NCBI GenBank assembly: GCA_963969395.1
Contig: OZ017804.1
Span: forward strand, 17,050,001-17,114,000
Source of the DNA: Pseudoscleropodium purum
Lineage: Eukaryota; Streptophyta; Bryopsida; Hypnales; Brachytheciaceae
Direction: 5' to 3'
DNA: 64,000 nt
Every line of letters begins with the position of its first letter. Positions within the stretch are counted from its first letter, which is position 1. Shown here piece after piece: positions 42,871-55,599 of the stretch. The notes beneath the pieces are model-generated. The model worked only from the letters and a program-made list of their open reading frames with translations, had not been told where the DNA came from and made no database searches. Both the position numbers and the translations under genes were made by a program.

Positions 42871-44898
42871 CTTAGCTATGATTGGACAGAGCCTATGACC
42901 ATGTAATCAAACGTGAGAACACTTTGCTATAAGGACGGGACCAACTTTCCATGTAGGTACAAGATGAGTAAGTGATTTTAATTATTTTAATAATTGTTTG
43001 TTTAAACCGATGCATGCATTGTTTTGCACTCAAGCTCATAAAATAATAAAATTTTCCATTTAGATTATACTTTCAACAATACGATTAATCAAAGTCTTGA
43101 ATTTAAAATGATGAATTCTTACTATGTAAAAGGTTCACCCTATGAAGACTCTGTAAACACTAAGTTTCCAATAGACGACTTCACTCATAGGATGGAAAAA
43201 AACATTTTTCCATCCAATAATTCTTTTGGAAGTGGGTTGAGTACATTTTTAGTGAAGAGTATTGCAAATTCCCTCATTATGGTATTATTGGTTTTTCTAA
43301 AGACGAAGATGTCTCAAATCCACAAATCACCCTTGTAGAGAATAATGACCATTTTTTGCTATTTACTCTTAATGTGAATTTTATCTATCAAAATGATGAT
43401 TTTTTAATTTGAGTCCAACTAATGAAATGAAGCTTATCAAGTATGATTTCTATTCCAAGTGAAAATTTTGAAAAATTCACAAATTTCAATATTTTATAGC
43501 AATAGGAATTTTGGGTCAATAACTATGGTTTGTTGATTTTCTAATTATAGAATGATACAATGACTTTGGTTTATTACATGATATTGTACACTATAATATG
43601 CATCTTTAATGACAATTTCAGATTTCTTTTGAGTATTTTTTGTATTTGATATGAATTTTTCTTCATTTTTTTCATGGAAAATTCATAGTAATTTCAAAAG
43701 TTTCCAAAAATTTTGAAAATTTAAAGACTTGTAGTAGACATATTATTTTATTTCTAAAAAGTAAATATAGAATTTTTCATTTAAATCTAGTTCTAAACTA
43801 TTAGCAAACAAAGTGATGGATAGTGAGGCTTGAAATCAATGGTCATTGGCACATCTTTTAAGGTTATATATTCCATTTGTAACCCTCATCTCCAAGCACC
43901 CTCAAAGTTGAGGGAGGGCTCCTTCCATCTAAGCCGCTTAGATGGATCCATAATGGAGATGGAAGGATGGGCCTAGTTGCTTGAATGGGGTGGGTTTCGA
44001 GAGGAAGGTATCAGGCAAAATGTAGCAAGTTATGCTCCTTTTTGTTTGTCATAGGAATAAACATTAATGCTTGTTATGCAAGTAGGTTCAAGCCATGGTG
44101 TTGGATAGATAATGTTCCAAAAAAACAAAAACTCTCCTACATGAATTTCAACCAACATGTTGGAGGGGCCTACCAAATTCCATAGAAAGCACTATAGGGG
44201 AGTGGTGGTGCCTCCCCTCAAAGTACATGGCAAAGATGGTAGTGAGGGTTGCCATTGCAAAATAAAAATTAGCATTGGGGATTGTAGTGACCGTCACCAC
44301 CACTAAAAATTGAACATGTGGAAGATGGTAGTGACAGCCACCACTGCAAATGAAAATAGTGGTGACCGTTACTACAACCAAAAATTTAACTTATAGTAGG
44401 TAGCACCACCTGACCAAGAGGATGGTGGTGACTCCTACCACTTTCAACAAAACAAACATGTCATTAGAGGAGATTTATCTGTTTGGAGGGCTGTGAGTTC
44501 CCTAGGGTTCTCAATCCGTCGGAACTCGTGATAGTTGATGTTTGGCGTGGCATAGTGATTGCCACATCATTTTTAAATATATTTTTTTAACATTTTTTTC
44601 ATTTTAAGAATTCAAAAAAAATTCAAAAAAAAAATTATGATCACCTAGCATTCTTTAACTATGGGGGAACTATGGAGAACACAAGCTCAAAACGGCCCTT
44701 CCACCCCTCCACCCCAAAACTCTTCTAATGGGTGGAGTTCTACCGGGTTTGAAGTAGAAGTGCTCATTTTATTTGAAAAAGTGGTGGTGAGGACCACCTT
44801 TTCAAAACTAGTGGGAATTGTAAGTCCAGTAGTTGTGGCTTGGGCCTCAAGATTTTTTTTTTCTTACCTTTTTCATTTTAAAAGACCTAAAAAGTGTA
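42871..44898. other. AT-rich intergenic DNA with a GTGGTGAC-type degenerate repeat
   Basis: No gene is supported. From about 44185 to 44460 variants of GGTAGTGA, GTGGTGACCGT and CACCACTA recur every 30-60 bases, giving a decayed tandem repeat; open frames through it are His/Val/Thr-rich repeats, not genes. Confidence 0.5.
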
Positions 44899-45822
44899 TT
44901 AACCCCTAAAGGTCCAAACTGTGTTTTTTAGCAACATAGCGATTTTGGGCAGCTCACTACGAATGGAGTTTTTAGTTTTTTTTGCTGAAATTTTCACACA
45001 ACATGTGCCCAAGGCTTAGCTTTAAGGCTCAATAGTTTTCATAACTTTTGACTATATGATTCAAAAGTTATTGCATGATATGTAATTTTCAATGCTCGGC
45101 AAGCAACCCAAAAATTTCTTAAAAAATCACTTTTTTCAAAAATAAAAATTTGAAGTTGATTTTCTAGATTTATATATGTGTAAAAAGCTTTGGATCATTC
45201 CATTTGGGTTTACGAGATGAAAGTTATGAGGTGTTCTAGTTTGTGGCAATCATGGATTTCCTACTCAAAAATAAACTTTGGAGTCCTTTATTTAACTCAA
45301 TTTTTAATATTTTTTGAAAAAAATAAAAAAATATATAATGTATATTTTTTATTACTACATTATCACTATTGGAATTGGAATTTTTCAATTCCGTAATTAA
45401 ATTTGTAACAATTTAGTGTTTTGAATTACTTTGTACTTCTTTCTATTTACTATTTTTTTCCTTTATGTTGTGCAATTCCAAATAATCTAAAATTTTTGAA
45501 GCATGTAGCCAACTTGCTTTGAAGAATGAATTAAAAGAGTAACCATCATTTTAGACATTTTTTCATACAAATGTGAGCTTGTGAAGTGTAGCTGCCCGTA
45601 TTTACACAAGGTCAAAAAAATGGTTTTTGTCACTTCAAACGTGAATATCTTGCAATCTGCATGGTGGAAAATTCTGAAATTTTTTCTACATCTTTTCAAA
45701 ATAATTTACTACAAGATCCTATGGTTACATGTGTCTAAAAATATTTTTCATCTAAAATTAGATGCTATGGAAGTTTTGGAGTGTTTTTGTTGAAAACATA
45801 GTCTCCAACCTTTAGGGGTTAA
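44899..45822. mobile_element. TTAA-flanked repeat element, 916 bp between duplications
   Basis: The unit opens TTAA-CCCCTAAAGGT and closes ACCTTTAGGGG-TTAA, a 15-bp perfect inverted match. If TTAA is the target duplication, the ends are CCCCTAAAGGT (44903-44913) and its inverse (45808-45818). TTAA targets and CCC-type ends are features of piggyBac-like elements, but no transposase is present and TTAA is itself palindromic, so family assignment is tentative. An inverted copy lies at 47801-48728 and a partial direct copy near 46110-46800. Confidence 0.5.
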
Positions 45823-46109
45823 CATAATTTTAGTAGAAGTCCTTGCAATTACGGTATTTTAATTCTTGGAAGTCCACAAGTCCACAAGCACTTCCATTTA
45901 CCATTTCTAATTTCTAAATAGGTGTCTAGTATGTTGATTAGGAATTTGAGATAGACTTGAGCCTTGATAGAAAAAGTCATAGAAGATACTTATTTTAAAT
46001 TGTTACTAGATTAACCTAAATATGCTTATTCATGAAAAACACGCATTAAAGATTGAAAGAAGATGTTTTTAGCTTAAAAACATGTGACAAGCTCAATGGC
46101 AAAGTCAGT

Positions 46110-46800
46110 TTGTAAAGTTCAAATAGATAAAAAAATCATTTTTTTCAAATACAAAAATTTGAAATTGGTTTTCTAGATTTATATATATGTAGAAAGCTTT
46201 GAATCATTATATTTTCATCAAAGAGTCAAATGTTATGAGGAGTTTTAGTTTGCAGGTAGTTATGGATTCTCTACTCTAAAATAAACTTTGAAGTTGTTTA
46301 TTTAATCCAATTTTCAATAATTTTCAAAAGAAATAAAATCTTAGGATGTAGATTGCTTATTACAAAATTGAAAAATCCCCCATTGGGATTGGCATTTTTC
46401 AATTCTATAATAAAATTCTTAATAATTTAGTATTTTGAATCATTTTTTATTTTTTTCTACTAACTCTTTTTTACCTATATGTTGTACAATTCCAAATGAT
46501 TTGAGAATTTTTAAGCATGTAGTCAACTTATTTAGGAAAAAAAATCTATAGAAGCACCAACATTTGGGACATTTTTTTTATAGAAAAATGAGCTTGTGAA
46601 GTGCAGCTGCCCCATTTTTTTTGTAGGGCCCTTAAAATGATTTTAGTGAATTTGAATGTTTATATCTTGTAATCTACGCAATGGAAATTTTTGAAATTCT
46701 TACCATGTGTATTCAAGTCAGCATACTACAATATCCTATGGTTATGTATGTCAAAAAAGTTCTTTTTAAGAAAATTGGTACTCAAACTTTCTTTCAATAG
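46110..46800. repeat. Partial direct copy of the 44.9-kb repeat
   Basis: Shares the order of landmarks with 45120-45790: TTTCTAGATTTATATATAT, a stretch on AAGCTTTGAATCATT, ATGGATTTCCTAC-like sequence, GAGCTTGTGAAGTG-AGCTGCCC and ACAAGATCCTATGGTTA-like sequence. The terminal motifs are not seen, so it is truncated or decayed. Confidence 0.5.
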
Positions 46801-47800
46801 CTTCAACCAAGGTGTTTTTTAAGCAATTAAATGCCCAATTTCCTCAAAAGAAAATGTGCAACTTTAAGCTTATAGAAAAAAGGGGTTAAGTGTGTTAAAT
46901 AAATGCCAAATTGTAATGATGGTGCTGTACATTGTTGCCACAATGTTTCCAAAACTTCATTTCATCCATTTTGTAGAGCTAGCACATACAAAAATTGTAT
47001 ACAAAAATTATATATTCAAAATTGGTCTTCTTCAATTCAAAACCCCAGAATGAAGGAGCCATAAACTTAAAACCTTCTTGAAAGAAAGGTCACATAACCA
47101 TTTGTCCAAAAATCCCCCCCAAAAAACTTGACTTCAAATATCATATGCCAATGAGAAGGTATTTTTTGAGCTAAAAGCAATTTTTAGGGAGTGATTCATC
47201 ACTCAAACACTACATAATTGTTTTGAGGGATTATTGAACAATAGATTTTTCTATTTTCAATGAATGAAATCACTCAATTGCTACATAATCCACGAACAAT
47301 TATATTGCTCTATTATGAACAAACATATACACTTGGGATGAATATGTGTGCTTTCATTTACATTTGTATGTTTCATCTATGTCAATGGATAAAAGTAGCT
47401 TCACCATTCACTACACCTCTCTATGTAGGATAACTTTCTAGTTTCTTTGCTATACTTACAAACAATGCCAAAGAAACAAAATATTGGTTTTTTGTTCTTG
47501 GTCAATTTTTGGTTGAAAAGTGATGAAATTTTTTTCAAGAAATATTATGGCAAGATGTTTTTGCACTCACAATGGATGAAATCATAAAATACTACCAAAT
47601 TTTGAGACAATATCACTCTATTTTGAATGAATGTACATTACTTTGTATGAAAAAATAAAATCTCATTCATATAATTATGGTAGGTTTCATCTATTTCCAT
47701 GGATGTAAATAGATTCTTCTCTATATTGAAGATTATGACTTTTTTCATTTTCTATTAAATGCAAAAGTGGTGATATAAAATGTTGTAGTAGTGCTTCAAT

Positions 47801-48728
47801 CCCTAAAGGTTTTTGACTATGTTTTAGTCAACAAAAACACTCCAAATCTGCCATTTCTAGTACAAGTACCAAATTTTAGAAAAAACACATTTTTGGACAC
47901 ATGTATCTATAGGATCTTGTTGTACATTAAATTCAAAAAGATGTGGAATTTTTTTTTCAGAATTTTGCACCATGTAGTTGGCAAGATATTAGCATTTGAA
48001 TTAACAGAATTCATTTTTTTGTCCCTACCAAAACCAAACAATTGTACTTTATAAGGTCACCTTTTTATGGAAAAATGTCCAAAATGGTGGTTATTCTTTG
48101 GATTCATTCTTCAAGGCAAGTTTTCTACATGCTTGAAAATTTTTAGATCATTTGGAATTGTACAACACATAGGAAAAAAACAATAAGTAGAAACTAGCAG
48201 ATAATGATTTAAAACACTAAATTGCTAAGACTTTAATTATAGAATCAAAAAATGTCAATCCCAATGGTTGTCATGTTATAATAAACAATCTACATCCTAT
48301 TTTTTTTTTTTTTTTCCAAATACTGAAAATTGAATTAAACAAAGGACTTCAAAGTTTATTTTAGAGTTCAAGTTCCATAATTGCCCCCAAACTAAAACTC
48401 CTCATAATTTTCATTTCATTAATCAAATTGGAATGATTCAAAGCTTTCAATGTATACATAAATCTATACAACCAATTTCAAATTTTAATTTTTCTTAAAA
48501 GAATTTCTTAAGAATATTTTTGGCTACCCACCTTGCAATCAAAACAACATATTATACAATAACTTTTGAACCATGTTGTCAAAAGCTATGAAAATTATTG
48601 TGCCTTAAAGCTACTCCTCAAGCACCTATTGTATGAAAATTTCAAAGAAAAAAAATTAGAAATTCCATTCGTAGTGAGCTCTCTAAAAATGCTATGTTCC
48701 CAAAAAAGTATGTTCAGTACTTTAGGGA
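47801..48728. repeat. Inverted copy of the 44.9-kb repeat
   Basis: The sequence is the decayed inverse of 44903-45818, beginning CCCTAAAGGT and ending CTTTAGGGATTAA, with nearly the same length (about 927 bp). Together the two copies form a large inverted repeat with a spacer of about 2 kb. Confidence 0.6.
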
Positions 48729-49035
48729 TTAAATTTGAACTTACATTCATCCACATATTGGATAGAAAATATCCCACCAACACATATTACATATCCATAA
48801 TTCTATTTTCATCCGCAATACAACGATTTTATCCAAGATGACTTTTTAATTTGAAGTTTTCTGATGAAAAACTTCACACCTATTTGTCCTCATTTCTTAG
48901 CCAAATTATTTTCTTTTGATACAATCTAGCACTAGAGCAGGCAACCCATTTTCGACCCACCCCACCCCCACCCCCGCCTCCCTTTTCACAACATAGGCTG
49001 CTCTATTTTTATAGTATAGACTACTCTATTTCCAA

Positions 49036-49056
49036 CCCCCCCCCCCCCCCCCCCCC
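49036..49056. repeat. Poly(C) tract of 21 bases
   Basis: An uninterrupted run of C, preceded at 48956-48985 by a CCCCACCCCCACCCCCGCC stretch. The complementary strand could form a G-quadruplex. Length is likely variable. Confidence 0.85.
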
Positions 49057-49359
49057 AACACACACACAATTTTCACAATAAATGTCCAATCAATGTATAT
49101 TGAAAGCATAGAATGATCACAATATGTACATTAATTCACTTACATCAATTTGGTAAGCGGCCTACGGTTGGAATTACAACAACCTACTTAATAAGAATTG
49201 GTTGCACAAGAATTTTTGTGGAAAAAAATTCACAGTAATTACAATTTTGACCCCCAAAAGGTGATTTAAAAAAAAATTCTCCTTAAATCACTTTGCCGAC
49301 ATAGTAAAAATATTTCCTTGAATACACCATGAGTGGAGCTATGCTGAATTCCTTAAGTG

Positions 49360-52300
49360 GTCGGAAATGGGTCGTCATCCCATAAAAAGCAAAAATAAAA
49401 AAGCCCTGCATTCAAGATCGCTGCTACACTGCCTATAATAAATGAAAAAAACAAAACCCTGACAGGATCCCTTTCTGGTAGAGTTCAGTCGCTTTACTTA
49501 AGTGGAGGCGGAGTCACTGAGTCAGTGTCAGAGTGGACCATGTTGTGCAAGAAAACAAAGAAACCGTTCGTGCCGTACTGCCGTTGGTCTTAAATGTCAA
49601 CGCCGTAGACGAAGTCAGGTACTGGAGTGATCCACTCGAATTTGTAGGACGCTAAACGCGTCCCGTGAAGTGGGACGTACGTGCAGGGTAATTGTAAGAA
49701 AAAAGCCCCCCATATTGTGCATCTCCTAGCTGACTATATTTGGGGTCTCTGATTGCAAATAAGAATTGAAAATTTGCAAATCTTATCATGTGTGAAAAAC
49801 AAAAAATTCCATGCGTTTTTCCAATAACAAATTCACTGTGCATGGGCCACTTCGAGGGACGCTTCTCTCGTCCTGCAATGCACCCAGGTCGAATGTCTGC
49901 AGTGCATTCCACTGGCACCTGCTAAGGATTCCATATCTGATTGTCTGCAGTGCATGCATTTCACTTGCCGTGCATTTCATGTCTGCAGTGCACTGCAGAC
50001 ATTCCACCGGCCTGTCGCTACAATTAAATACAGTACTCCAAGGCTGTCTCGATCTATCTTTATCTGCAATGGGGGCCAATTGGGTACGCATGATGTGCTG
50101 CTGCGGCGGCGAGACTGGTGATGTGCCTGCTGCTGATGAGACTGGAGATGATTTGGCTCTCCGACATGAGATGAGACTAGATGAGACCGATTTGGGAGAC
50201 GGCATTGTTGTCGGAGGACACCCAATTAAGAAGGAATACCACGAGATTGTACACGGCCTTTGCCCTCGACGTCTGGCTGAAGAAGATTGAACGGATCGGA
50301 GGCGAGCTTGCCATGGTTGTTTTTCACAGGTGCGTAACCCAAAGTCATTTTCTTACATCAACGTCCAACATTTCTCTGTCATGTAATCGGCATATTATGA
50401 GGTCTTTCAGCATACGGACATGGGCTGTCAATTTCATGGAGTTGTTTTAGGGGTAGAGTCATTTCATTCTTTTCTTTGAAATGCTATCAAAGTACCTGTC
50501 AATCTAAATTCCCTTGTTTTCTTCCGAGTATTCTACTTGCTCTTCAAAACGTGAAGCAATCGGAAGGAAGAAAACTTGTCTTCGTCTTTGAGAGCTCTAA
50601 GTTAGGCTATAAGTGCGCTTATTGTTGCGCTGAACCTCATGGTTCCGCAGCCTGCACCTACGATCGTGGTTTGGTTTTCCACCGTTGGATCTAAAGTCGG
50701 TGGATGTCAACCTTTGGATCTTTTCCTGTGAGTGTGCAGTGTTTTCACTTCTTTTTAGCTCCAGGGAGTTCTTCTCCTATATCGAGAAGTTCTCTACAGT
50801 AGTTTATTTGCTGTGTGTGGCAAAGGTGCATCCGAGGCACACCTAATTGCGGTGTGGGTATCCATTTTCGATCGAGATTGTTCTTTAAGCTTAGTTCGAT
50901 TGTACAATCTGTAGGACACATCGTTGCTCACGGTTTCTGCAACGTTGCCCGCTACGACGATATTATGATGTTTTCCTTTCGAGTAGTTTATATGTGATTA
51001 GTTTTCACTCAATTTTGATTTTTTTGCTGTTGTAGAAATTTGCGCACTTCCGAGCTTTGTCCAGGTCAGTCTGATTCTCTTTGTTTTCACGACTTTGTTT
51101 TCACTGTCTCCTTAAAGTTTTTTGTTCCGACCATAGCGGTTTTAGGTTTCATAAGCGGGGTGGCATTCTGTCACAATTGTTCCTTTGTTTTGACTCCTGA
51201 GAGTTCTCCGTTGCTGTGGAAGAGTAGATTAATTTATCGCTTGCGTGTGGCGAAGGAGCGTCCTTAGGTTATTGTGGTGTGAGGTATTATCGATTTTCGG
51301 GATTATTTGCCGCCATGGCCACAAGCGCCATTTTGTTGCAGTTCGTGTATAATTACAATGTTAAGTGGAAGCATGTTCTTTTTTCAGGATCCAGAGCGAG
51401 CAATGGCTAATTGCGCTCTTCAGAAATCACTGACAGTGAGTAGTAGCTTATGGAAGTTTGTACAGCGTCAGAGGTAAAAGAGAGCTCCGCCATGGCCACA
51501 AGCGCCATGTTGGCGATGCTCTGCAGATGAGTACACTGCAGAAATTGAGTGTCCTGTTGCAGTCGAAGCAGGCGTTGGGAATGCTTCGCTAGGGTTTGGG
51601 TGTCGGTGTGAGAGTGGAGTCATTGCTTTTGCGCGCTTAGGAATTTCCGGCGATCGGTTCAACCTACAATGCTGTGAAAGACGGAGTTTGTAAGCAAATT
51701 GTGAACCATTACATAAGCTGGGGAGGGAAATTTTTACTGCTTTCTGAAAGAGGGGTATCCTGGGAGAATTTCAAATCAATTCTCATGCGTTGATTAGTAT
51801 GTAGACCATTGGGCTACGTTTTGTTGGTAGTATCAGACATTTTTGTCTGAATGTGAAAACTCTGAAACATTACTCAAGCCGAGGTTATTTTACAGCTTTC
51901 AGAGGAAGTATTTGGAGAAGGGAAGTGGCGTTGGGGATGAAGTTCCAAGAAAGAGAATGTGGTGGTGGCCAACCATGTGTCTTTGAAGATGAAGATGTCA
52001 ATGTGCTGCTGCTCGCTTTGCTAAATAATGCCATTCTTAGATGAAATGGCTTCGTTGCCGCGAGTAAACATCGGAGTCGGTGACGCAGTATTGGGCTGAA
52101 TCAATAAGACTCTTACAGGGTAGTGTTGTATGCACAAGGAAGGAAGTTAACTTTATATAACTTTATTTTATCGATGTGTACAATACTTGATAAGAACTCA
52201 TTTAATATAGTATTATTTCAGCCTGCAAGTGTCAAGGTTTCATCCTTCATACAAAGTATCATGTTTTCATCTGCATTGCATTTTATTTGTTTGTTCTGTC

Positions 52301-53400
52301 TAAATTTTAACAACTTCCTGCAACTTCTCAATGAAATCTTGCAGGTTGATGAAACCTTTTTGGTGCCCTTGCATTGCAATGTGATTTGTTCTAGTTTAAA
52401 ATACATTACAAATCGTGTCATTTTGATAAACCAGTGTCACACGCACTAATCTGATACGGAGTAATATTTTCCGTTGTAGTTCATGATATCTGTCTCTACG
52501 TTTTTGTTTGGTTGAGAATGCGTGATCATCTTCTTCATTTAGGCATGTTTATGATGTGACTTGCTCTGGCCTTAAAACACCCCGATCACGCGGGGAGCGC
52601 GGATATCCCCCCCTCCATGTGGGATCCGGGGGGTTCTGAAATTTGGTCTTGAAATACCCCGGGGGTTGGACAGACCCGGTTAAATTTGAGATTTGTCCTC
52701 TCGCTTTCACGTTGTTCCCGTTTTGGCAGCTCTCCTCCGTTTTGTAAGGTTGCGCATCTCTTCTCGCTTGCATTCCATTAGCTTGCACTCCAATTTTTTT
52801 TGGATTCCGGCATCACGTAGTTGCGGGTTTTTGGTGGAGAGAGCATCCATGGTGTTGTAGCGGCACACAGGGTTTTCGGACGATTTTCAGGCTCCGGAGT
52901 GGTTCGCAGCCGTCGCATGAGTGATCTGTACTACAAGAGAGCGGCATCCTCGTGGGACTGTACGTGCTCGCACTTCTCCTGGCGTTGGAATTCTGTTTTG
53001 AATGAATTTGAAGCATTCTCATGTCCTTATTTAATTTCTTTCGGTGCAGCGGTCAGTCTTTACGGTTTCATCGGGTTTCATCTTTCTAGTGTTTCGTTCA
53101 TGACGTAGACGCGTTGTGGTTTATGCTAGGGGTGAAGAAGCATTTTTTTACATCAGCAGGAATTGACTTTCGTAATCATTTTATCTGCAGGCCTCAAGCA
53201 GTGATGGCGACGGGCCAGGCGAATGTGTTGTTGTGGCAGTAATTGTGACTTTTCCTCACTGGTTGCTGCGCGGTGACCGCTACACATGTTCTTCACGACG
53301 GGGACACATTTTGTATCGGACGAAATGTGTCTGGGGTTAGGTTTCATTAAACCCCAACCGAAGATGATGTCTTGCATTCATTACTGTTAGTTTATGAGGC
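49360..53400. other. GC-richer, gene-like mosaic without an identified gene
   Basis: Composition is clearly higher in GC than the flanks at 48 kb and 56 kb, and several splice-site-like signals occur. A frame at 50070-50290 (MGANWVRMMCCCGGETGDVP, ending AEED) and frames near 50181-50330 and 52821-53108 are coding-like, but I recognise none. A 17-base sequence ATGGCCACAAGCGCCAT occurs at 51315 and again at 51492. TGTCTGCAGTGCA occurs three times at 49894, 49942 and 49980. The stretch may be the 5' part of the mosaic that continues with the carbonic anhydrase and helicase exons. Confidence 0.35.
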
Positions 53401-53407
53401 TCGCCAG

Positions 53408-53820
53408 GTCAACTTTCCAGGAGTGAACAAGCTGCGCGTGAAAGGAAAGGAGCAGTTTCATTTCCACACTCCTTCACAGCATACATTTGATGGACTCCGT
53501 TTTCTCATGGAAGCTCACTTCGTACACCGTATGTGCTTTGGAACCTTGTGTGCGTTTTGTTCGTCCTTAACCTCAGTTGGTTACAGCAGGGGATGAACTG
53601 TTCGTGAACTCAACTTTTCAATCTTTATAGAACATCTGAATATGTTTGTATACTGATTTGCCATGCTTACTTGCTGTGCAGAAGATGCAGTCACCAAGGC
53701 TTATGCTGTTGTTGGGTAAGAAGGCATGTTCAGCAACTTTTGTTTTTCAGTATTCGAGACATGGCAATGGCAGACTTTGTGTTTTTACCTGGTATTAAAC
53801 AAATAGGACGCTATCTTGTG
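53408..53820 (+). pseudogene. Alpha-carbonic anhydrase exons, fragment
   Basis: Three spliceable exons are visible. The first (53408-53528) reads VNFPGVNKLRVKGKEQFHFH, then TPSQHTFDGLRFLMEAHFVH, which is the zinc-site core of alpha-carbonic anhydrases. All three zinc-binding histidines are present (two in QFHFH, one in EAHFVH). The next (53682-53715) joins in phase to give HQDAVTKAYAVVG, and the third (from 53751) continues IRDMAMADFVFLPGIKQI. The glutamate that normally follows as S-E-H-T is Gln (SQHT); this Glu106 equivalent orients the active-site Thr, so activity would be impaired. The N-terminal part and the C-terminal GSLTTPPCSE region were not found. These enzymes hydrate CO2. Given the missing parts it is called a fragment. 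Confidence 0.7.
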
Positions 53821-54320
53821 AGGATTTCGTTGAGTGCCTTACCCATGTGTAACATGGCTTTTATTTGCAGGGTTATGCTGGATGCCACACCTGATGCATA
53901 CTCAAATGGCGCTCTTGTAGCAGCTCTTCGGAACTTTGTAAGTTCTCTTCTGACATGCTTTGGGAGTAAGGAGGGTGTTTCGCATCATAAGAGTCCTGCT
54001 GTTGCTGTTTCAGGAGCTTTGAAAATGAAGGAGTTTCTGGTGGTCACTAAGGAACATCCTTTAGTATTAGAGGCCGAGCTCTTGGTGCCATTGGGTACGT
54101 TCCAGAGAGTTTTTCTGTGGCAATTTTTTCTGTTTATAGCAGTTGGACAGCTTTTGATTGGATCGATAGCTTAAGTGAGATTCTTCCTTGAATACCAAAT
54201 ATGCTCAAGGTGTGAGGATCTGATTTCAAGAACCTTATGTTTGTATTTCTATAGTACGAGCATTTTGCTGCCCTGGCTCACCTCCCGGTAATTCTTCTGG
54301 GAAGTTCCGTATTACCACAG

Positions 54321-55599
54321 GAAGTGCAGCTAATTTGTCTCTCAGCCACCGTTGCTAACCCAGAGGAGCTTGCTGGTTGGATCGTTCAGGTGCGATTAAT
54401 GGTTAAAATGTTACGATTTAATACATTATGGCCAAATCTACATTTTTTTAGGCTACCGGAAATAGTGTTAATCATCATGACTATACATTGTTTCGAGACC
54501 TTTGAAGCGTGAGAACCAGAAGGTTTTGTTGGAATTAGTCCTGTGTGATTGCCCGCCACTTTACCTTCGTGCTCTGATAGTGTGGCAGTGAAGTGTCTTA
54601 GCTTTGAATAACATGGGAGAGTTATGCGTGGGAAATCTTTGTTTCCTCGTTATGAGCCATCTGTGAGATTTGAAACTTGAAGATTAATCTTGTGCTTGCT
54701 TGGTCAGGTGCATGGTCCTAACGAACTTGTGAAATCATCGAGAAGACCTGTTCCACTTGTTTGTCATTTTTCTACTCATCACTCGCTTCACCCACTCTTA
54801 AACAAACAAGGGAATGAAATGAACTGGTCATAAGTCCAGTCTTTGCTTCTCAGATTCTAATTGGAAGAGCTGATAATGTTATTCGGCTGTGTTCGTTATT
54901 AGTTTTCAACTTTCGCATTAGAAACGCTTGCATTGTACATTTACAAGTGGGTTGATTTGGTTCTGTTGTACTCACATTAATGGATCGCACCCTCTGTTTC
55001 TTCCTCGGGAGGCTGAACCTCAGGAGGACCGAGCGTGAAAGAGAACCCGATCCATTCTGGGATGAAGCAACAGACTCCCCATGGAGGAAGCAGCGAAAAC
55101 TTCTCAGAGTTGGCAAATGCTCCAAAGAACCCGACGTCCGCAAAGAAAATCAGCGGTGATCAGGTGGGTGGGGGCAAGTAGAGCTCCATGTGTCCGAAGA
55201 GGAGCTTCAGTTTATTTGGCACAGGCAGGTATAAGAGCACCTTCATGTTCATGTTGCTTCCAAGACTTCCCCTTGAAATTGTTGGTTTCGTTGAGAATTA
55301 CTTGACCGGGACCTTGTGACTATCGATTTATTCTGAATCGGTTGGCTCAGATCCCGCAAGTGAGGGATACGTTGCACCATTTGAAAGAGCGGGACATGCT
55401 TCCAGCTATTTGGCTCATTTTCAGTCGCAGGGGCTGTGACCTTGCTGTTCACTATGTTCTGGTAATATCCACTCTCCTTGCCTCAACATTTACTATCTGA
55501 AGTTTAGTTCGGAAGTTGCAGAGGCGAGCTAGAGATGCGCTTGAAATTTTTTGGGAGCAGCATCCAGATTCTGTGTGCGAAGTGGCAGTGAAACCACAG
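54321..55599 (+). pseudogene. DExH-box helicase exons (ISE2/DExH15-like), fragment
   Basis: Exon 54321-54389 reads EVQLICLSATVANPEELAGW, helicase motif III (SAT) with family-specific flank. Exon from 54708 continues VHGPNELVKSSRRPVPLVCH then FSTHHSLHPLLNKQGNEMN. A stretch ending at 55163 (ANAPKNPTSAKKISGDQ) joins in phase to exon 55351-55461 (IPQVRDTLHHLKERDMLPAI then WLIFSRRGCDLAVHYVL, motif IV). Exon 55522-55599 reads RRARDALEIFWEQHPDSVCE then VAVK. This order is that of the plant chloroplast RNA helicase ISE2. Motifs I and II upstream and motifs V-VI downstream were not found, and homology stops abruptly near 55599, so it is a truncated copy or a captured fragment. Confidence 0.8.

Noticed and set aside
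52560..52680. GC-rich stretch with CCCCGATCACGCGGGG and GGGATCCGGGGGG as a structured RNA
   Set aside because: Short inverted repeats are present, but there is no match to a known RNA and the pairing is not extensive.
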